A DNA stretch of 64,000 nucleotides from Chinchilla lanigera (Eukaryota > Chordata > Mammalia > Rodentia > Chinchillidae): the NCBI RefSeq assembly GCF_000276665.1, contig NW_004955429.1, positions 2,168,728 through 2,232,727 on the forward strand, read 5' to 3'. A program made the translations under genes and the position numbers. How positions within the stretch are numbered: the first letter of the stretch is position 1; each line of letters starts with the position of its first letter. The notes below the pieces were generated by a model, which saw nothing but the letters and a program-made list of their open reading frames with translations, did no database searches and was not told the origin of the DNA. Of this stretch, positions 45,111 through 56,828 are shown one piece after another.

Positions 45111-45524
45111 GCATTACTCAGTACATATTCATGGCTTGCTGCTGTACCCCCTAACTCAGAGAAAGACATATATATGAATTAATTGTGCATCTCTTTATCA
45201 ACCCATCCTCTATCATCTCTACCTACCTATCAACTGTTACCTATCATATATCTACTTAGTATCTCTTATCTCTCTTTTCACATACAAATATACATACATA
45301 GCATTTGTATATGATAACCTTTTTACAAAAACAGAGCCATATATAATAGGAGTTACCTAGAGATATAGCTAGATAATAGAATAAAGTACAGTGTGGGCTA
45401 TGGATCTGATCACAACTGAAGATCACGAGAATCAACCAAACCTCTAGGCAAAGTCTTTACAAACATAGTATTTCTCTTGGTGTTTTTGAAAATGGTTTGA
45501 TTGAAATGATAGACACTGTGGTTT
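45111..45524. repeat. Degenerate CTAT/TATC-rich tract and AT-rich DNA
   Basis: From about 45185 to 45280 the sequence has many imperfect TATC/CTAC units (CTACCTACCTATCAAC, ATCTCTTATCTCTC). It is probably an eroded tetranucleotide microsatellite. Confidence 0.45.
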
Positions 45525-45625
45525 TTAAAATCAGGAAATTAAGCAGGTTGTGCTTAACTGCTTAGTAGAAAGGACACAAGCTTAGGTCTCCTGGCCCCCA
45601 GAGTCGTTCTCTTTCATGCTGTCGT
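45525..45625 (-). mobile_element. Possible MIR SINE fragment
   Basis: GGAAATTAAGCAGGTTGTGC followed by ACACAAGCTTAGGTCTCC has the spacing of an antisense MIR but is very diverged. Confidence 0.35.
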
Positions 45626-45825
45626 CGTCTCAATTCTACACTCTGAATTCACTGGAATTTAATCAACAGGTGGTACCCAGTTGGGCAGTGTAGAGGGTAT
45701 GTGGTAGAAGGGTTGTTCAGACAGGCTTTCTGCCTTCTTCATTCAACAGGGCAGCTGTGAAGGTCAGACCAGCTGCCAAGCTACCCCTGCACTTCCTTGC
45801 CCAAAGAGTGGGTATCCCCTGCGGG

Positions 45826-45905
45826 ACTGTTAGAAATGCAAATCTCAGCCCTCACTCTGGACCCCTGAGGCTAGATCTGCATTTTAACAAGACATAACTC
45901 AGGCC
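45826..45905 (-). mobile_element. MER5-type hAT DNA transposon fragment
   Basis: GTTAGAAATGCAAATCTCAG, GACCCCTGAGG and GATCTGCATTTTAACAAGAC match the antisense of MER5A, a short nonautonomous hAT element. Only the middle part is left. Confidence 0.6.
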
Positions 45906-46930
45906 AGAAACAGGAGTTATTTTGCTACATTTTTTTTAAAATGGCAAAAAAAAAAAAAAAAAAAGAGGCAAAACAAGGTATAATGATAGCAACCTTTTTT
46001 TAACTTGGTGCCATTTTGAAGTACATTATTTAGAGAGAAAAAAACACTTTAAATTATGGCAGAAGAAGCAAATTGTAAAGTTTTACTTAATTTAAGTGAA
46101 ACCCATTTGACTCATTTATTTGCTAGTGCTTCTGACCTGCTATAATTTTTATGTGGCTAATATGGTTTCTTAAAGCAGGAAAAACTGCTGCAGTAAATTA
46201 TTAGCTTTCTAAGTTCTGTGGAACAAGAGAATAAAGCTTGAATGTAATGAATACCTGTTGCCATCATACCTGAACCATCTGTCAAGTCTAATCTTGCTTT
46301 GGGATTTTACTCTTGAAGCAACGGGAATATCCAGCTGCTTTCTACACTACTAAGAACAGTCTGGAGACTTGATTATAATTTAAGGTCATAAGAACAACCC
46401 ACATTTCAGAAGAGAGTCCTTCGCAAGCCAGGTCTTTGTCCAGCTACTCATAATCTACATATATGAAGTTTAAAAGGTCTACTGTGTATAAAGTATTTAC
46501 ATGGGGGGGAGGGGAGACCAATTCAACTGCAGTGTCAATGTTGTCTTGACACTGCCACTTTGGCCTGACATTCCACAGTGACAAATATTAGAGCAGGTGT
46601 ATGAAACTGAACTGAATATTCTCTTGGAAAAAAAAAAAAAAAAACCGTATTAAGGCAAAATTTATCCCCATTGCCCTACAGTGCAAATCATAAATACAAG
46701 AATCTCTCTTTCTGCTCTTTTACTTTTCTCGTCCTCCATATCGCAAAGCCATTTTGTCCCTGCCTCCAGAATCTCTTTCCAATCCACCCATTTCTCTCCT
46801 GCCTTGTGGGCCTGGTTATTTCCCAGGACAGCCATATTTAGTGTTCCCAAGTAGCAGGAACCTATTTCAGATCCCTGCTTCCACTTCTATTCCCTGATAC
46901 AGACAAATGGGTTTTTAAAGTTTATCATAA
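45906..46930. other. Stretch with a conserved-element-like block
   Basis: A 19-A run lies at 45946-45964 and another of 18 A at about 46628-46645. Between about 46020 and 46240 the sequence is AT-rich and compositionally unlike a repeat (TTAATTTAAGTGAAACCC, GTAAATTATTAGCTTTC), a candidate conserved noncoding element. Confidence 0.35.
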
Positions 46931-47016
46931 GGGGGCTGGGGATTTAGCTCAGAGGCACAGCACCTGCCTGGCAAGCGCAAGGTCGTGAGTTCGATTCCTG
47001 GTACCAGAAAAAAAAA
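46931..47016 (+). mobile_element. ID-like SINE, well preserved, 14-bp duplication
   Basis: GGGGGCTGGGGATTTAGCTC, then CACAGCACCTGCCTGGC and GTGAGTTCGATTCCTGG, with a pure A tail. Flanked by exact AAAGTTTATCATAA (46917-46930, 47017-47030). Nearly identical to the 24834 copy, so both belong to the same recently active subfamily. Confidence 0.96.
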
Positions 47017-47030
47017 AAAGTTTATCATAA

Positions 47031-48799
47031 AAATCTGATTAGCCCCTCTCCAAAAGATAGAGAAGAAAATGTGAGATAATTAATCCACAAAATAATCATA
47101 ATAAATGGCTGAGGGATTAACTCATTCCTTCTGGGTTACATTTTGTCCAAAAGTTATGTCTATCCCTTTAAGGAGCCTGTTATCATCCTACTGGGAAAAT
47201 GACCTGCTCTAATTCAAACACAACAAATTCTAATATAAAACACTCAAAATTTAGTGTCATGGTTCATAGAGATTAGAAGGAAATACTCAGTAGGACTATG
47301 ATGTTTTTGGACTACATTAGTGGAATCAGGTAAGTGGAAGAATTTGTTTTTTGCCCATAGCAGTGAGAAATCTGCATTTATTCCAGCAAAGCTCACAGGC
47401 TGGCTTCTGAAGTTAATTCTTTGTTTCTGTACATTATGTGTCCTAAGGAACGAGATTTTTGCCTGCCAAATGGTTCTCTGCGTGTATGCCATAATATTTT
47501 ACGTTCTCCAGAGGCTGCCTGCTGGGGTCCTGGCATGCTACTGTGGGTGCTTCTCCTGAGCAAGATGTTTCCTCTAATTCTCATCCTGACTCTTTTCCTA
47601 CTCTGTCCCTTATCAGCTGCCACTCATGAAGCACCTGGGTGTAGAGGGAAAGAGCCAGGGAGAAAGCTAGAGTAGAGTGCAATGCAAAGAGTATAAAATG
47701 ATTATAGAGGTTCCTTCCGGTTTAATTTTACAATAGTCTCAAAGCAGTGAGAAACGAAACTTGGAGTTCCTTTTCTTGTTTCTTTCAGATGCACCTTACC
47801 ACTATGCTTTTATTTCTTTCTGAGTGTCTCTGTATGCTCCAGAGGATATTGTTGAGGAAAGCAGCTCTGTCTTTCAGGAGATTCTTCAATGTGACTTCTT
47901 TTCCATGGTCATCCAGTAGAATCAGAAAAGTTATAAAAAAAACTGTTATGTGCTGTGCATAAAAAAACTGGTTAATTGAACACCAATCAGACCAATTTAA
48001 GGTATGAAATGGGAAGATTTTGGAGAACACATCAATGTTATTCATACTTGTGACATCCAGCATGTTTTGTTGTAGATCAGGGTGGGAAGTCACAGCTAGA
48101 GATACAGACTTTAGAAGGGTGATAATACATGTCCTCAATGACTATGCTTAACAGATACCCCTCTTTAACTCCCATAACCAGCTCTTTTTTCTTCTGTGGC
48201 TCAGAAGAACATTCCAGAAGCACAGCCCACATGGGTTTCAACTACCCAGAAAATTGGAGGATATATGCCTAAATGCACAGCCCTTCCTAAATCCATCCTT
48301 TTCCTGAATTATCCTTCAAAATGTAGGAAGCAGTTTTGTAAGGGCCACAAAGAACCAAAATGTTTCATCCAGTGGAAATAGATTTCTTCTCTGGATACAA
48401 AGAAAACAGGCAAAATAGCCTTCCTCTCCTGTCGGCCTGGAGTGTGGTACCAGGAAAGGCTCATGCAAGCAGGCCAGCTGCTAATGTCCTCAGTGCTTCA
48501 CCGAGCAACACAACCCTGATGACCGCATGTATCACTGAGGATCAGGTTGCCTTGGTGAGGACACAGCTGCAACCTTCATTCCTGGAAACACAAAGTCCTA
48601 CTTGGAGCTGATCTCCATTAGGTATAGGACTCCATCCTCAGCAGCTGAAAAACCAAAGCATTCGTTTCATCTCCAAGGTTTTCAAATGTTTGTGACCAAT
48701 GAACTCTTTTTTCCAAACATGATTTCACCCAAACCGCCAAGTGTAAAAGCTAATAAACACAAATAAGTTCTTTTTAAAGGAAAGAGCAGAAGAATTGGA
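47031..48799. other. Stretch without recognised genes
   Basis: A strong acceptor-like TTGTTTCTTTCAG precedes an ATG at 47789, but the following frame (to 47962) ends without a good donor and has no known domain. The 117-codon minus ORF (47785-48138) is unrecognised. Confidence 0.35.
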
Positions 48800-49240
48800 G
48801 TTAGGAGCTGAATTGTTTCTTCCAAGATTGGTCTGTTGAAGCTATAACCTTCAGTATTTAAAAGATGATGACTATGAATTTAGGTGGGCCTAATCCCATG
48901 TGCATAGTGACCGCATAAGAAGAGAACACTATATGGCTAGGGATTTAGCTCAGCAGCATAGCACCTGCCTGGAAAGCACTAGGTTGTGAGTTTGATTCCT
49001 GGTACTGGGAAAAAAAAAAGAAGAGAACACTACAACACAGACACACAAAAGAAGGCCCTGTGAGGATACAATCTAAAAATGGCTATCTACAAGCAAAGAA
49101 AAGAGGCCGTAGATAAGCCCACCTAGCTCACACCTTGGTCTTGGACTTCCAGCACTCCAGAACTGTGAGGTGAAACGTTTTTATTGTTTAAGCTACCCAG
49201 TATGTGATGCTTTATTATGGCAGCCAAGGTGACTAATACA
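48800..49240 (+). mobile_element. MLT1-type MaLR LTR, split by an ID-like SINE
   Basis: GAGCTGAATTGTTTCTTCC, AAGCTATAACCTTCAGTA, TTTAGGTGGGCCTAATCCC, then after the SINE CCTTGGTCTTGGACTTCC, CTCCAGAACTGTGAGG and TTATGGCAGCCAAGGTGACT. The order and ends match MLT1; without the SINE it is about 340 bp. Confidence 0.9.
48932..49017 (+). mobile_element. ID-like SINE nested in MLT1
   Basis: TATGGCTAGGGATTTAGCTCA, CACCTGCCTGGAAAGC and GTGAGTTTGATTCCTGG, with an A tail. Exact 15-bp duplication AAGAAGAGAACACTA at 48917-48931 and 49018-49032. Confidence 0.95.
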
Positions 49241-50221
49241 GAAGCTTGTGAAAGTGATCTGTGCCATTCTTTCAACATCCCCTACTCTCCTCAGATCCTA
49301 CTAAGAAATCCTGATTCTTCATGCAATGCTGTTGTCTGTAAGCCATTGATCTAATTCCATTCCATCATTTTGGAAGTATAGAATTAAGCCTAAGATTTGA
49401 AGTCAGTCCATTAAGAGTCCACAAAAGGGCAGACAGTGTTCTTGGTAACTAAATTTGGCATTGTCTTCCTCCAGATAACCTGAACAAGGACGACTGTGAC
49501 AATTGCTGGGTGGTTTTGCATACAAGAAACAGAGGGAGCCTCCACCCTTCAGGGCTAGTTCCCACCCATTTCTTTTGTTCCCTCCCCACCCCATAGCAGA
49601 CATCACTCCCTCATGATGTATTTTTAAAATCTGACTTATACAGTTCACAGCACACCACTTTGCTTATGTGATAAATGATTTTTCTTTTCTAACACAAAAT
49701 TAGGTGTGACAGTTAATCTCACCAGATGATTCCAATGACTAATCCTCACAAATGTTGTGTGATCTGACTTTTTCTTTTCTGAGAACACAAAGGACAAAGA
49801 ACTATGGTCTCCTTCTGTTTAAGAGTCCACATATGGAGGGGGCATTCTTCTCTCTCTCTCTGTCTGTAGGAAGCAGAGTGTGTTCAGAAGAGGAATCAAA
49901 CAGAACTGACAGTTTGACCTTGACTCGTTTGGCTGCTTCATCGTGTTTCGTTTTACAGAAACACCATCAAGAATTTATAAAAGAAATAAAAGATCTATTA
50001 GCTCCTGTGGTCACACAGATAGCTTTCCTAGAAGCAGATTCTAACAACTGCTCTACTGGGGTCTCCATGATGTGAAGAAAAGGAAAGAGAAACTGAAACT
50101 TGGATTCTCAGTCTGTTTTCCTCATAGCCTAGAATCCAGAATCCAGCCCTGCCTCTGAAGCATGTGTTTCCCACTGGCCACTCAAAAGTCTGCCCAGTCG
50201 TTGCATCCAACGCCAGTATTT
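49241..50221. other. Stretch with one terminal-exon-like segment
   Basis: At 49958 an acceptor-like CGTTTTACAG opens a frame of 39 codons (49959-50075) that starts KHHQEFIKEIKDLLAPV and ends CSTGVSMM with TGA. The frame also runs upstream through the acceptor (ORF 49752-50075). No family is recognised and no partner exon was found. Confidence 0.25.
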
Positions 50222-50563
50222 TAGTCTTCTGGAGTGCCCTAACAAAGTACCACAGACTGGAGGGCTTCAATAACACACTGATTTTTTTTTCAGTTCTGAA
50301 GGCTGGAAGTCTGAGATTAAGGGTTCAGGGCTGGTTCCTTTTGAGGTTTGTATATGGCTATCTACTTCTCCCTTGTATATACAGAGTTACCTCTTTATGA
50401 GTGTCTATGTCCTAATCTCTTTTTATAAGAACACCGGGAAAATTGGATTAGCAACATGCTCATGATTTTATCTTAATCACTGTCGTCTTTATCTCTAGCT
50501 ATTGAGATACTGGAGTAGGCTTCAGCATATGTATTTTGGGGGCACATACAATGCACAGCATCA
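50222..50563 (-). mobile_element. MLT1-type MaLR LTR
   Basis: TGCCCTAACAAAGTACCACAGACTGGAGGGC, TTCAGTTCTGAAGGCTGGAAGTC, TATGTCCTAATCTC, TTTATAAGAACACC and TATTTTGGGGGCACATACAA: antisense MLT1, well kept. Confidence 0.88.
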
Positions 50564-51401
50564 AGTTGCCCCACTTGGTGCCAATCTTTATGTGCTCTTC
50601 TTCCCCACGCACCTGCTGCTTAGATCATAGGAGCTGACCTGAACCGACTCCACCATCCATGCACTGTAGTAGTTCTGTTTGCACCTTTTCTTCCTAAACA
50701 GATTCAACTTCTCAAGAGCATAGATATTCTTCTGTTTCTTCTTTCTGGGATCTAGCATTGAGCACCCAGGAGCATTTGCTTTTTCATTGCCTCAGATTCA
50801 CCTTTATACCTTTCATGGACTCTGTATGCTGTATGCCTCCTCATCACTGAGGACAAATCCTCATTTTAAAGCTTTGTAATTTGAAATAACCCCACTTCTG
50901 GTTATTATTGTTATTACCTGTGCAATTGGAATTCATTTCAGAAAGAACTTGCCGATGCCTGTGTCCTCAAGAGTTTTGCCTACTTTGTCTTCCAGCAAAT
51001 TGTTTCTGTTTTAGCACTTAGATCTTTGATGCATTTTGATTTTATTTTGCTACATGGTGGGAGACACAGGTCTAGATTGAGTCTTCACAAAGTTAACAGT
51101 CATACTGTATATATTTTGGGTGCTCCAGAAATCAGAGAGCAAGATGATACTAGACATGCAAGAGATTTATTGGGGAAAAGTCCTGTGGATAAAGGGGTCA
51201 TAAGGCAGAGGTGACACAAGCAACTTGGGCTGCAGTACAGTTGAGACACATGTGGAAAGAGGGAAGAGGAATGCACGGGAAGAGTTGAGATGGAGGTGGC
51301 AGTTCTGAGGCCCTGCAGCCCTGCTGATGAGAAGGAAAGGGTGCCCATTTGGGGAAGCCGTGTTTGTGAGTGTGACGAGGCCCCAGTCACCCCCTGGCTG
51401 T
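50564..51401. other. Stretch with nothing recognised
   Basis: No gene or named repeat. Two overlapping minus ORFs (96 and 94 codons, 51100-51451) lie in GC-moderate sequence and are unrecognised. Confidence 0.3.
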
Positions 51402-51772
51402 ATTTGGATATGGTTTGAGTTTCCCCCTGAGGGTTTATGTGTGGGGAGCACGGTCCTCAGTATAGTGGTATTGGGAGGTGGTAAAAACTTTAAGAGGCTG
51501 GGCTTTGTGAGACATTGCTATATCATAGGAGACAGCATCCTTGGAAGGGATTGAGGTTATTCTTATGGGACCTTAAGTTGGTTCTTGCAAGAGAGTTTTT
51601 ATAAGAACAGTGAACCTTGTTTGTCCCCTCTGTTTTCCTGTTTTGCTCTGGCTTGTGTTCCTGCCATGATGCTGCCACCGCGTCCTCCTCAGAGCAGACA
51701 CTGCAGCCAACACTCGAACTGCAGGACTCTAGCTAAGTAAACCTGCTTCTTTATCAAGTCCCCAGCCCAGTA
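51402..51772 (+). mobile_element. MST-type MaLR LTR
   Basis: GGATATGGTTTGAGTTTCCC, GGTTTATGTGTGGGGAGC, ATTGGGAGGTGGTAAAAAC, TTAAGAGGCTGGGC, CTGCCATGATGCTGCCACC and AAGTAAACCTGCTTC: sense MST-like LTR. Confidence 0.78.
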
Positions 51773-51889
51773 GATCACGCTGTGTGTGGTCATTGCCATG
51801 GAGCTGCCCATGGAGGCTCCGTTCAGGTATAACGGTCACTCTGGATTCCACAGTTGCACCCACTGAAGGCTGACCTTGCAGAAGTTCCC

Positions 51890-52080
51890 TTTTTTTTTTT
51901 TTTTTTCTTTACTGGGAACTAAATCCAGGGCCTTCATGCAATCCTGGCCGGTTTTTATTTTTTATTTTGAGACAGGATCACACTGTCATGAAATTATCCA
52001 GATGGAAATCGAACTTGCAATCTTCCTGCTTCTGCCTCCCACAGTGCTGGGATTACGGGCTTGCCCCACCATGCTCAGGT
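51890..52080 (-). mobile_element. B4-like composite SINE (B1 + tRNA-derived part)
   Basis: After a long T tract the + strand reads ACTGGGAACTAAATCCAGGGCC (ID-like half), then TTTTGAGACAGGATCACAC, TTCCTGCTTCTGCCTCCC, GTGCTGGGATTACGGG and CCCCACCATGCTCAGG (B1 half). Imperfect flanks AAGTTCCCT and AAGTTGCCCT may be its duplication. Confidence 0.82.
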
Positions 52081-52092
52081 ATAAGTTGCCCT

Positions 52093-55000
52093 CTTGAGGG
52101 CGCTCCAGTGGGGCACTCCCACAGCAGCCCACTGACTGTGCAGACAGGGCTCAGGAAGGGCACCAGCAGAAAGAGCTCTTGCTAGTGACATGGGGGCTAA
52201 AGACCCAGAAAGTGAGGTTTTGCATGTGAATCCCTCAGTCAGGATTGAGAAGTGGGGAGACAGAGGTCCACTGTCCCAGCCCCATAAGAGTTATGCCCAC
52301 TCAGCAACTCAAGAGCACAACTTCTATGCCTCAGTTCTAGACAAGGGAGAAAAGGGGCAGGAGATGAAGAAGCTAATTATGGCAGGTGAGCAGAAATCCC
52401 TAACAGACAGTATAGATAACCACGCACCAGGACTGTCCCACTGTTTGGAAGTTGGAGGAAGATTGCTCAGGCTGAGAGGTGTAAGAGTTACTGGCACACG
52501 TAAAAATGAGTGTGGGGACATCAGGACCTACCAGAGAAGTGCCCATACATCCAGCAGACCCATACACACCTGAAGTAGTTGGATCTCCCCTATCTCTAAT
52601 CCTTCAAGGTGATGGCCTCTTGTAATCACTCCACCTCAAATAAAAGACAATAGGAGAGTGAGGGAGACAAGCCACAGTTGTGGCCACAGTGGTTGGTCCA
52701 AGACCATTAAGTAGTAACTAGCAATCAACCACTCACTCCTCTAATCACACCATTCTGAGATGCTGCCATTCAGCTTGGACTTTATGCTTATACCACTATT
52801 CAGGACATACCGTGACCAGTGAATGCCCCATTTGGAACCTTTGGTGCCCCTCCATCTCCATAAAGTTCTCCAAAGCAATGCTGCTGAGTTAGACACAGCT
52901 TGGGCCCTCAGACAATGATGCTGGCCAAGGCTTTCCAACCAGAGAAGACAGCGTCATCCCTGCTAGGCATTGCCCAAGTGGGATATGGCACTTCTACCCA
53001 GCCACACCTTCCCATGACCAAGAGTCCCAGCATATCTCTGTGTCTCCAGCCACAGAGTTTATGATCAAAAGCATGGCAAGAACTGTTATCAATGTGAAGA
53101 TACTTGTTACTGCAGTTTTTGTGAATTTCCCTTATGTGAGGCTATAGCAACAGTAATACATTTCTGTCTTGCACACATGTGTCAAAAACTGGTCCAGCAG
53201 AGATACAACATTAGACAATTATGCTTGGAATCATAGCTTAATCAAGTTCCACTATCACCTACAATAATTCTTCTGACCCTTAGAACAGCTAGACCAGTGA
53301 CCAAACAGTGGTGTGATGGAGTTCACTATCCCTGTATGCTCTACATCTTTCAAGGTGGCAGAAATCTCTCCAGTTCCACCCAGAATACGCTATTACTCTG
53401 AAATACCTTTGTGCCTGGAAGTGGGATACTTTAATCAGCTTAGATTGCTATAAACAAACACCATAGAATTTTCTAAAAGTATTATTGTCATCCCTAATCA
53501 TTTCCCAAAGTCCCTACCCCCTCCTTCTTTAACCTTATCAGTTTGGCTTTAAAATATGAATTTTAAGGCACATAAACATTTAGACTACAGTGGGGAAAAT
53601 CTAATCACTACCATAATAACTTAAATAATGTCTACCTTTACCACTCCACAGAGAAAGGTTCTTTCTGACACATATACGTACACTAAGAAACTGGGAAATA
53701 GTCAGGATTGATCATGGACCCATAGAACTAGAGGTGTGACGTAAGCTTGGGATGGGACTGATCTCCAAATGATATGGATCATGATGTCACTGGGGTTTTT
53801 TTGTATCTTGGCCAATCTTTAATAATTTTGGCATTCTCCTTTCCCATGTGCAATGGCTACATATTTGTCTTAAGGGACAGGATTAGGAAATATAGGATAT
53901 ATTTATTATATATGTTTGTTCTGGTATTGAGGGGCTTGGCCCCTCATTCAATCAACTGGTTCTGGGTCTGAGAACCAGCTCAGTTGTGAGTCAAGAAATT
54001 GATTGTGATACTTTTCATTTTGGTGTCTTACATCCATCTTTGGCTCATGTATTCTTAATCATTTCCATCTCTATAGGCCAATCAAGTATTTTCCTCACTG
54101 GCTTCTCCTAAGGAGTGCCATGGTGTTTGGGCATTGCTGCAGGTCAGCACAAGTCAGTACCCTGTGGGTGTGAGGCAGAATTTGTTGCCTCAAATAGTCA
54201 TAAGCCCACTTTGCTTCAGACAGGCAAATGCCACCACCTGGCCTTGGCTATTCTGGAGTTGCCCTATCCCACTAACATGAGCAACCCAGTCCCGTAGCAC
54301 CTAGCTTGCCTCATCTTTTACTTTAGGAAGACATAATCACTAAGTTTTGGAATTGTTGGGTCTCATTTACTCATTTATTCTTCATTGCTTTAGTAAATGG
54401 AGTATCTCTGGGCCTACTGTAGAATAGAAGTCACCTAGTGGCTTTTCTGACCCTAAATAAGAAGTGAATTCCAGCATGTCACCCTCAGCCCAGTTGTTTC
54501 TTCCTCAGAATTCTTACTAGGCACTCCAGCATCTCCACGCCATCTATTGTGGATCATCATCTTTTGAAATCATAAAAGAACCATCTAAGAAGGATACTAA
54601 GATTGGTCCCAAGCATTTTTTTAGATGTCTTGAGTCACAGGAGTCCCTCTCTTTTCTAGCCTTCCATTTCTTGCCCACTTTTCACAGGTCAGTGCTACTG
54701 CCCATATACCTTCCTAGATTTTGCCAGTAAATATTCATTAGGTTCTATCTCTTCTTTGGTGAACTCCCTTTTCTAGCTAATACAGGAGCTTCCAACCCAG
54801 GCCAAGCTGAGACTTGTCTGTGGTTTTTACTGTAGTCATATGATGTGAGGGACAGTAAGGAACTTTATCTTCCAGGGCCCCTACCTCAGCTAAGGCCTTT
54901 AAATGATGCTTAGGCAGTGCAAAGTTGCTCCCTTTATCAGGGTTAAAGGGCCATTTCTTGACCGGCAAAGGGATGAGGACAATATAGATGTGCAGAGTTC

Positions 55001-56699
55001 TCAGGTGCATCTACCCAGATGATCGATTCTGGGTTCATGGTCCCATCCTCAGCTAGCAGTGTGGGACTTGTTGTGACTGACAGCCCCATCTCCCCTCTGA
55101 TTTTGGCACTATTACTCCAACCCTGATTTTCATCAGCCTGTGTCCCCTGCTGGCATAGGGATCTCTATCAGCACTACCAGGAATGTGTTGATGGCTTCGG
55201 TAGTTGGCTAAGCAGAGCCTGTCATTCCCTTTCTCTGAGTTCTTATGGCAGGTAACCAAAGGCTGCCAACTGCATAGTTATTGTCATCTAACACAAAAGA
55301 GGGAGGACTTCCTCCTTAACTTTACCTGCTCCAGTCTACAGCAGGTCATGAGAGTCTTCAGCTTTGTGAAACTACAATGTCACTCTCCCCCCTCAAACAG
55401 AGTGTTTGCTATCAGCCAGGGTCCTCTCCTGAGGTCTTGCTTTACTACTAGTTTTACAACTATAAAGGTATCTATCCTGTAAGCCGAGCCTCACTTATTG
55501 TGCCCCTCCCAGAAGCTGCCTTGGATATGCTTCATAACTGTCCCCAAATTGAGGGGAGGACCATGAGCTCCATCCTTCACCATACGGATCACAGCTGGGG
55601 CTTTATCTTACTGGCATATTGCCCTGATAGACACAGCTCAGTGGTTCCCCAGCAAGAAAAAACATGTTCAGGAGGAAACATGCAGTCAGGGATCCTGGGA
55701 GCACACCACCCATCAGCAAGAAAGAGTGGGGGAGGAATGGGGCATAAGGCAAGTGTTGATCACGTCTCCGATGTTCCTGCAAAAAAGGTGTCAAGGAAAA
55801 ACCATCATGCAGTTTCCTTCTTGGCCATTTAATCATCAACTATAAAGATCACATTACATGTAAGACTCGCCTGAGAACCAAAAAGACTCCAGTATAGCTG
55901 CCCATGGGCATGAGTCAATGAAATGCACACATGTGCACACATACACAAACTGTCTGACACTGTGACAGCAAAGAATATTGTGCTCGTCATTACTTCTTGA
56001 GACTCGCACCCCGCATTCCTCTGCCTGTCATTGTCAGATTATGTCAGCAGCACTGCATCTGTTCTCACAGTCCCTCTACCTATGGGCTCTCTTACACACC
56101 TGCGCCTCCATGTGAGCTTCATGTGGTTCCAGGCTGGGAGCACTGGGAAGAACTTAAGAAGTTAAAATAAAAGGGCTTCAGGCAGGAAATGAACCACACA
56201 GGTGATAGAGGAACTAGAAAGTCCCTGGGGATAAGATGTGGTTCCACAGGAAGCAGGCACCACCTGAAAACTGGGATACAGAAAGCACTCTGGGGGTGAG
56301 GACCAGAGACCTGCAGATAGACTCGGAACCACAGAGTAGGCACAGTCATGACCTGAAATATCTTGAAGCTGGGACAAAGCAAGGAAATAAATGACTGCTT
56401 CCCCCATCCAATTCCAGCTCATGAGGCTGCTCTCATGGGCAAAATTTAATCAGAAGTCATCGAACCAGGAACCTGGGACTGAAGCCCATCAGGGTAATCC
56501 TTCAGGGGTTACAGCAGAGCAAGAGAAGGACAGAGCTAACTCAAAAACAAATGGACCCAGGAGGGTACCACTCTCTGATAAGAATACCTGGAGCTTCTAT
56601 TTGTTCCACTCCTTAGCAGGCTATGTGCTGTGTGTGCATGCTTTTGTGTACATGTGTGTGTACACAGTGTGTATGTGTGTGTATCCATGTGTGGTTTTA
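52093..56699. other. Long stretch I cannot assign
   Basis: Moderate GC, no splice-supported gene and no repeat I can name with confidence. The longest frames are 127 codons (+, 52190-52573), 110 (+, 55500-55832) and 145 (+, 56391-56828, whose middle is repeat-derived TG/CA code). Parts could be ancient ERV internal sequence, but I see no protease, reverse transcriptase or integrase motif. Confidence 0.3.
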
Positions 56700-56700
56700 T
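56625..56700. repeat. Imperfect TG-rich tract
   Basis: Several short (TG)n runs broken by CA and TA steps (GTGTACATGTGTGTGTACAC, GTATGTGTGTGTATCC). Confidence 0.8.
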
Positions 56701-56704
56701 TTAC

Positions 56705-56800
56705 TTGTCACCACTGCGGAACACAGACAAAGAAACTCAGGCTTGGTGAGCTGTGTAACTTGCCAAGAGTAGACTGCAAGGGGTCAAATCAAGACTTGAA
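56705..56800 (-). mobile_element. MIR SINE fragment
   Basis: AAGAAACTCAGGCTTGGTGAG, TGTGTAACTTGCCAAGAG and GGTCAAATCAAGAC: antisense MIR. Confidence 0.6.
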
Positions 56801-56828
56801 GAAAATTCATCAACCTCCACTCCTATAG

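Noticed and set aside
47789..47962. Exon after a strong acceptor
   Set aside because: No donor follows and the frame ends in an A-rich, uninformative stretch.
52190..52573. 127-codon + strand ORF
   Set aside because: No domain, no splice context and no similarity I know; a chance frame of this length is expected in 64 kb.
52600..55860. ERV internal region (gag/pol)
   Set aside because: The sequence felt repeat-like on the minus strand, but I found no protease, reverse transcriptase, RNase H or integrase motif and no flanking LTR pair.
56391..56828. 145-codon + strand ORF
   Set aside because: The middle is Cys/Val/Tyr-rich translation of a TG tract, its end lies in a MIR, and no homologue is recognised.
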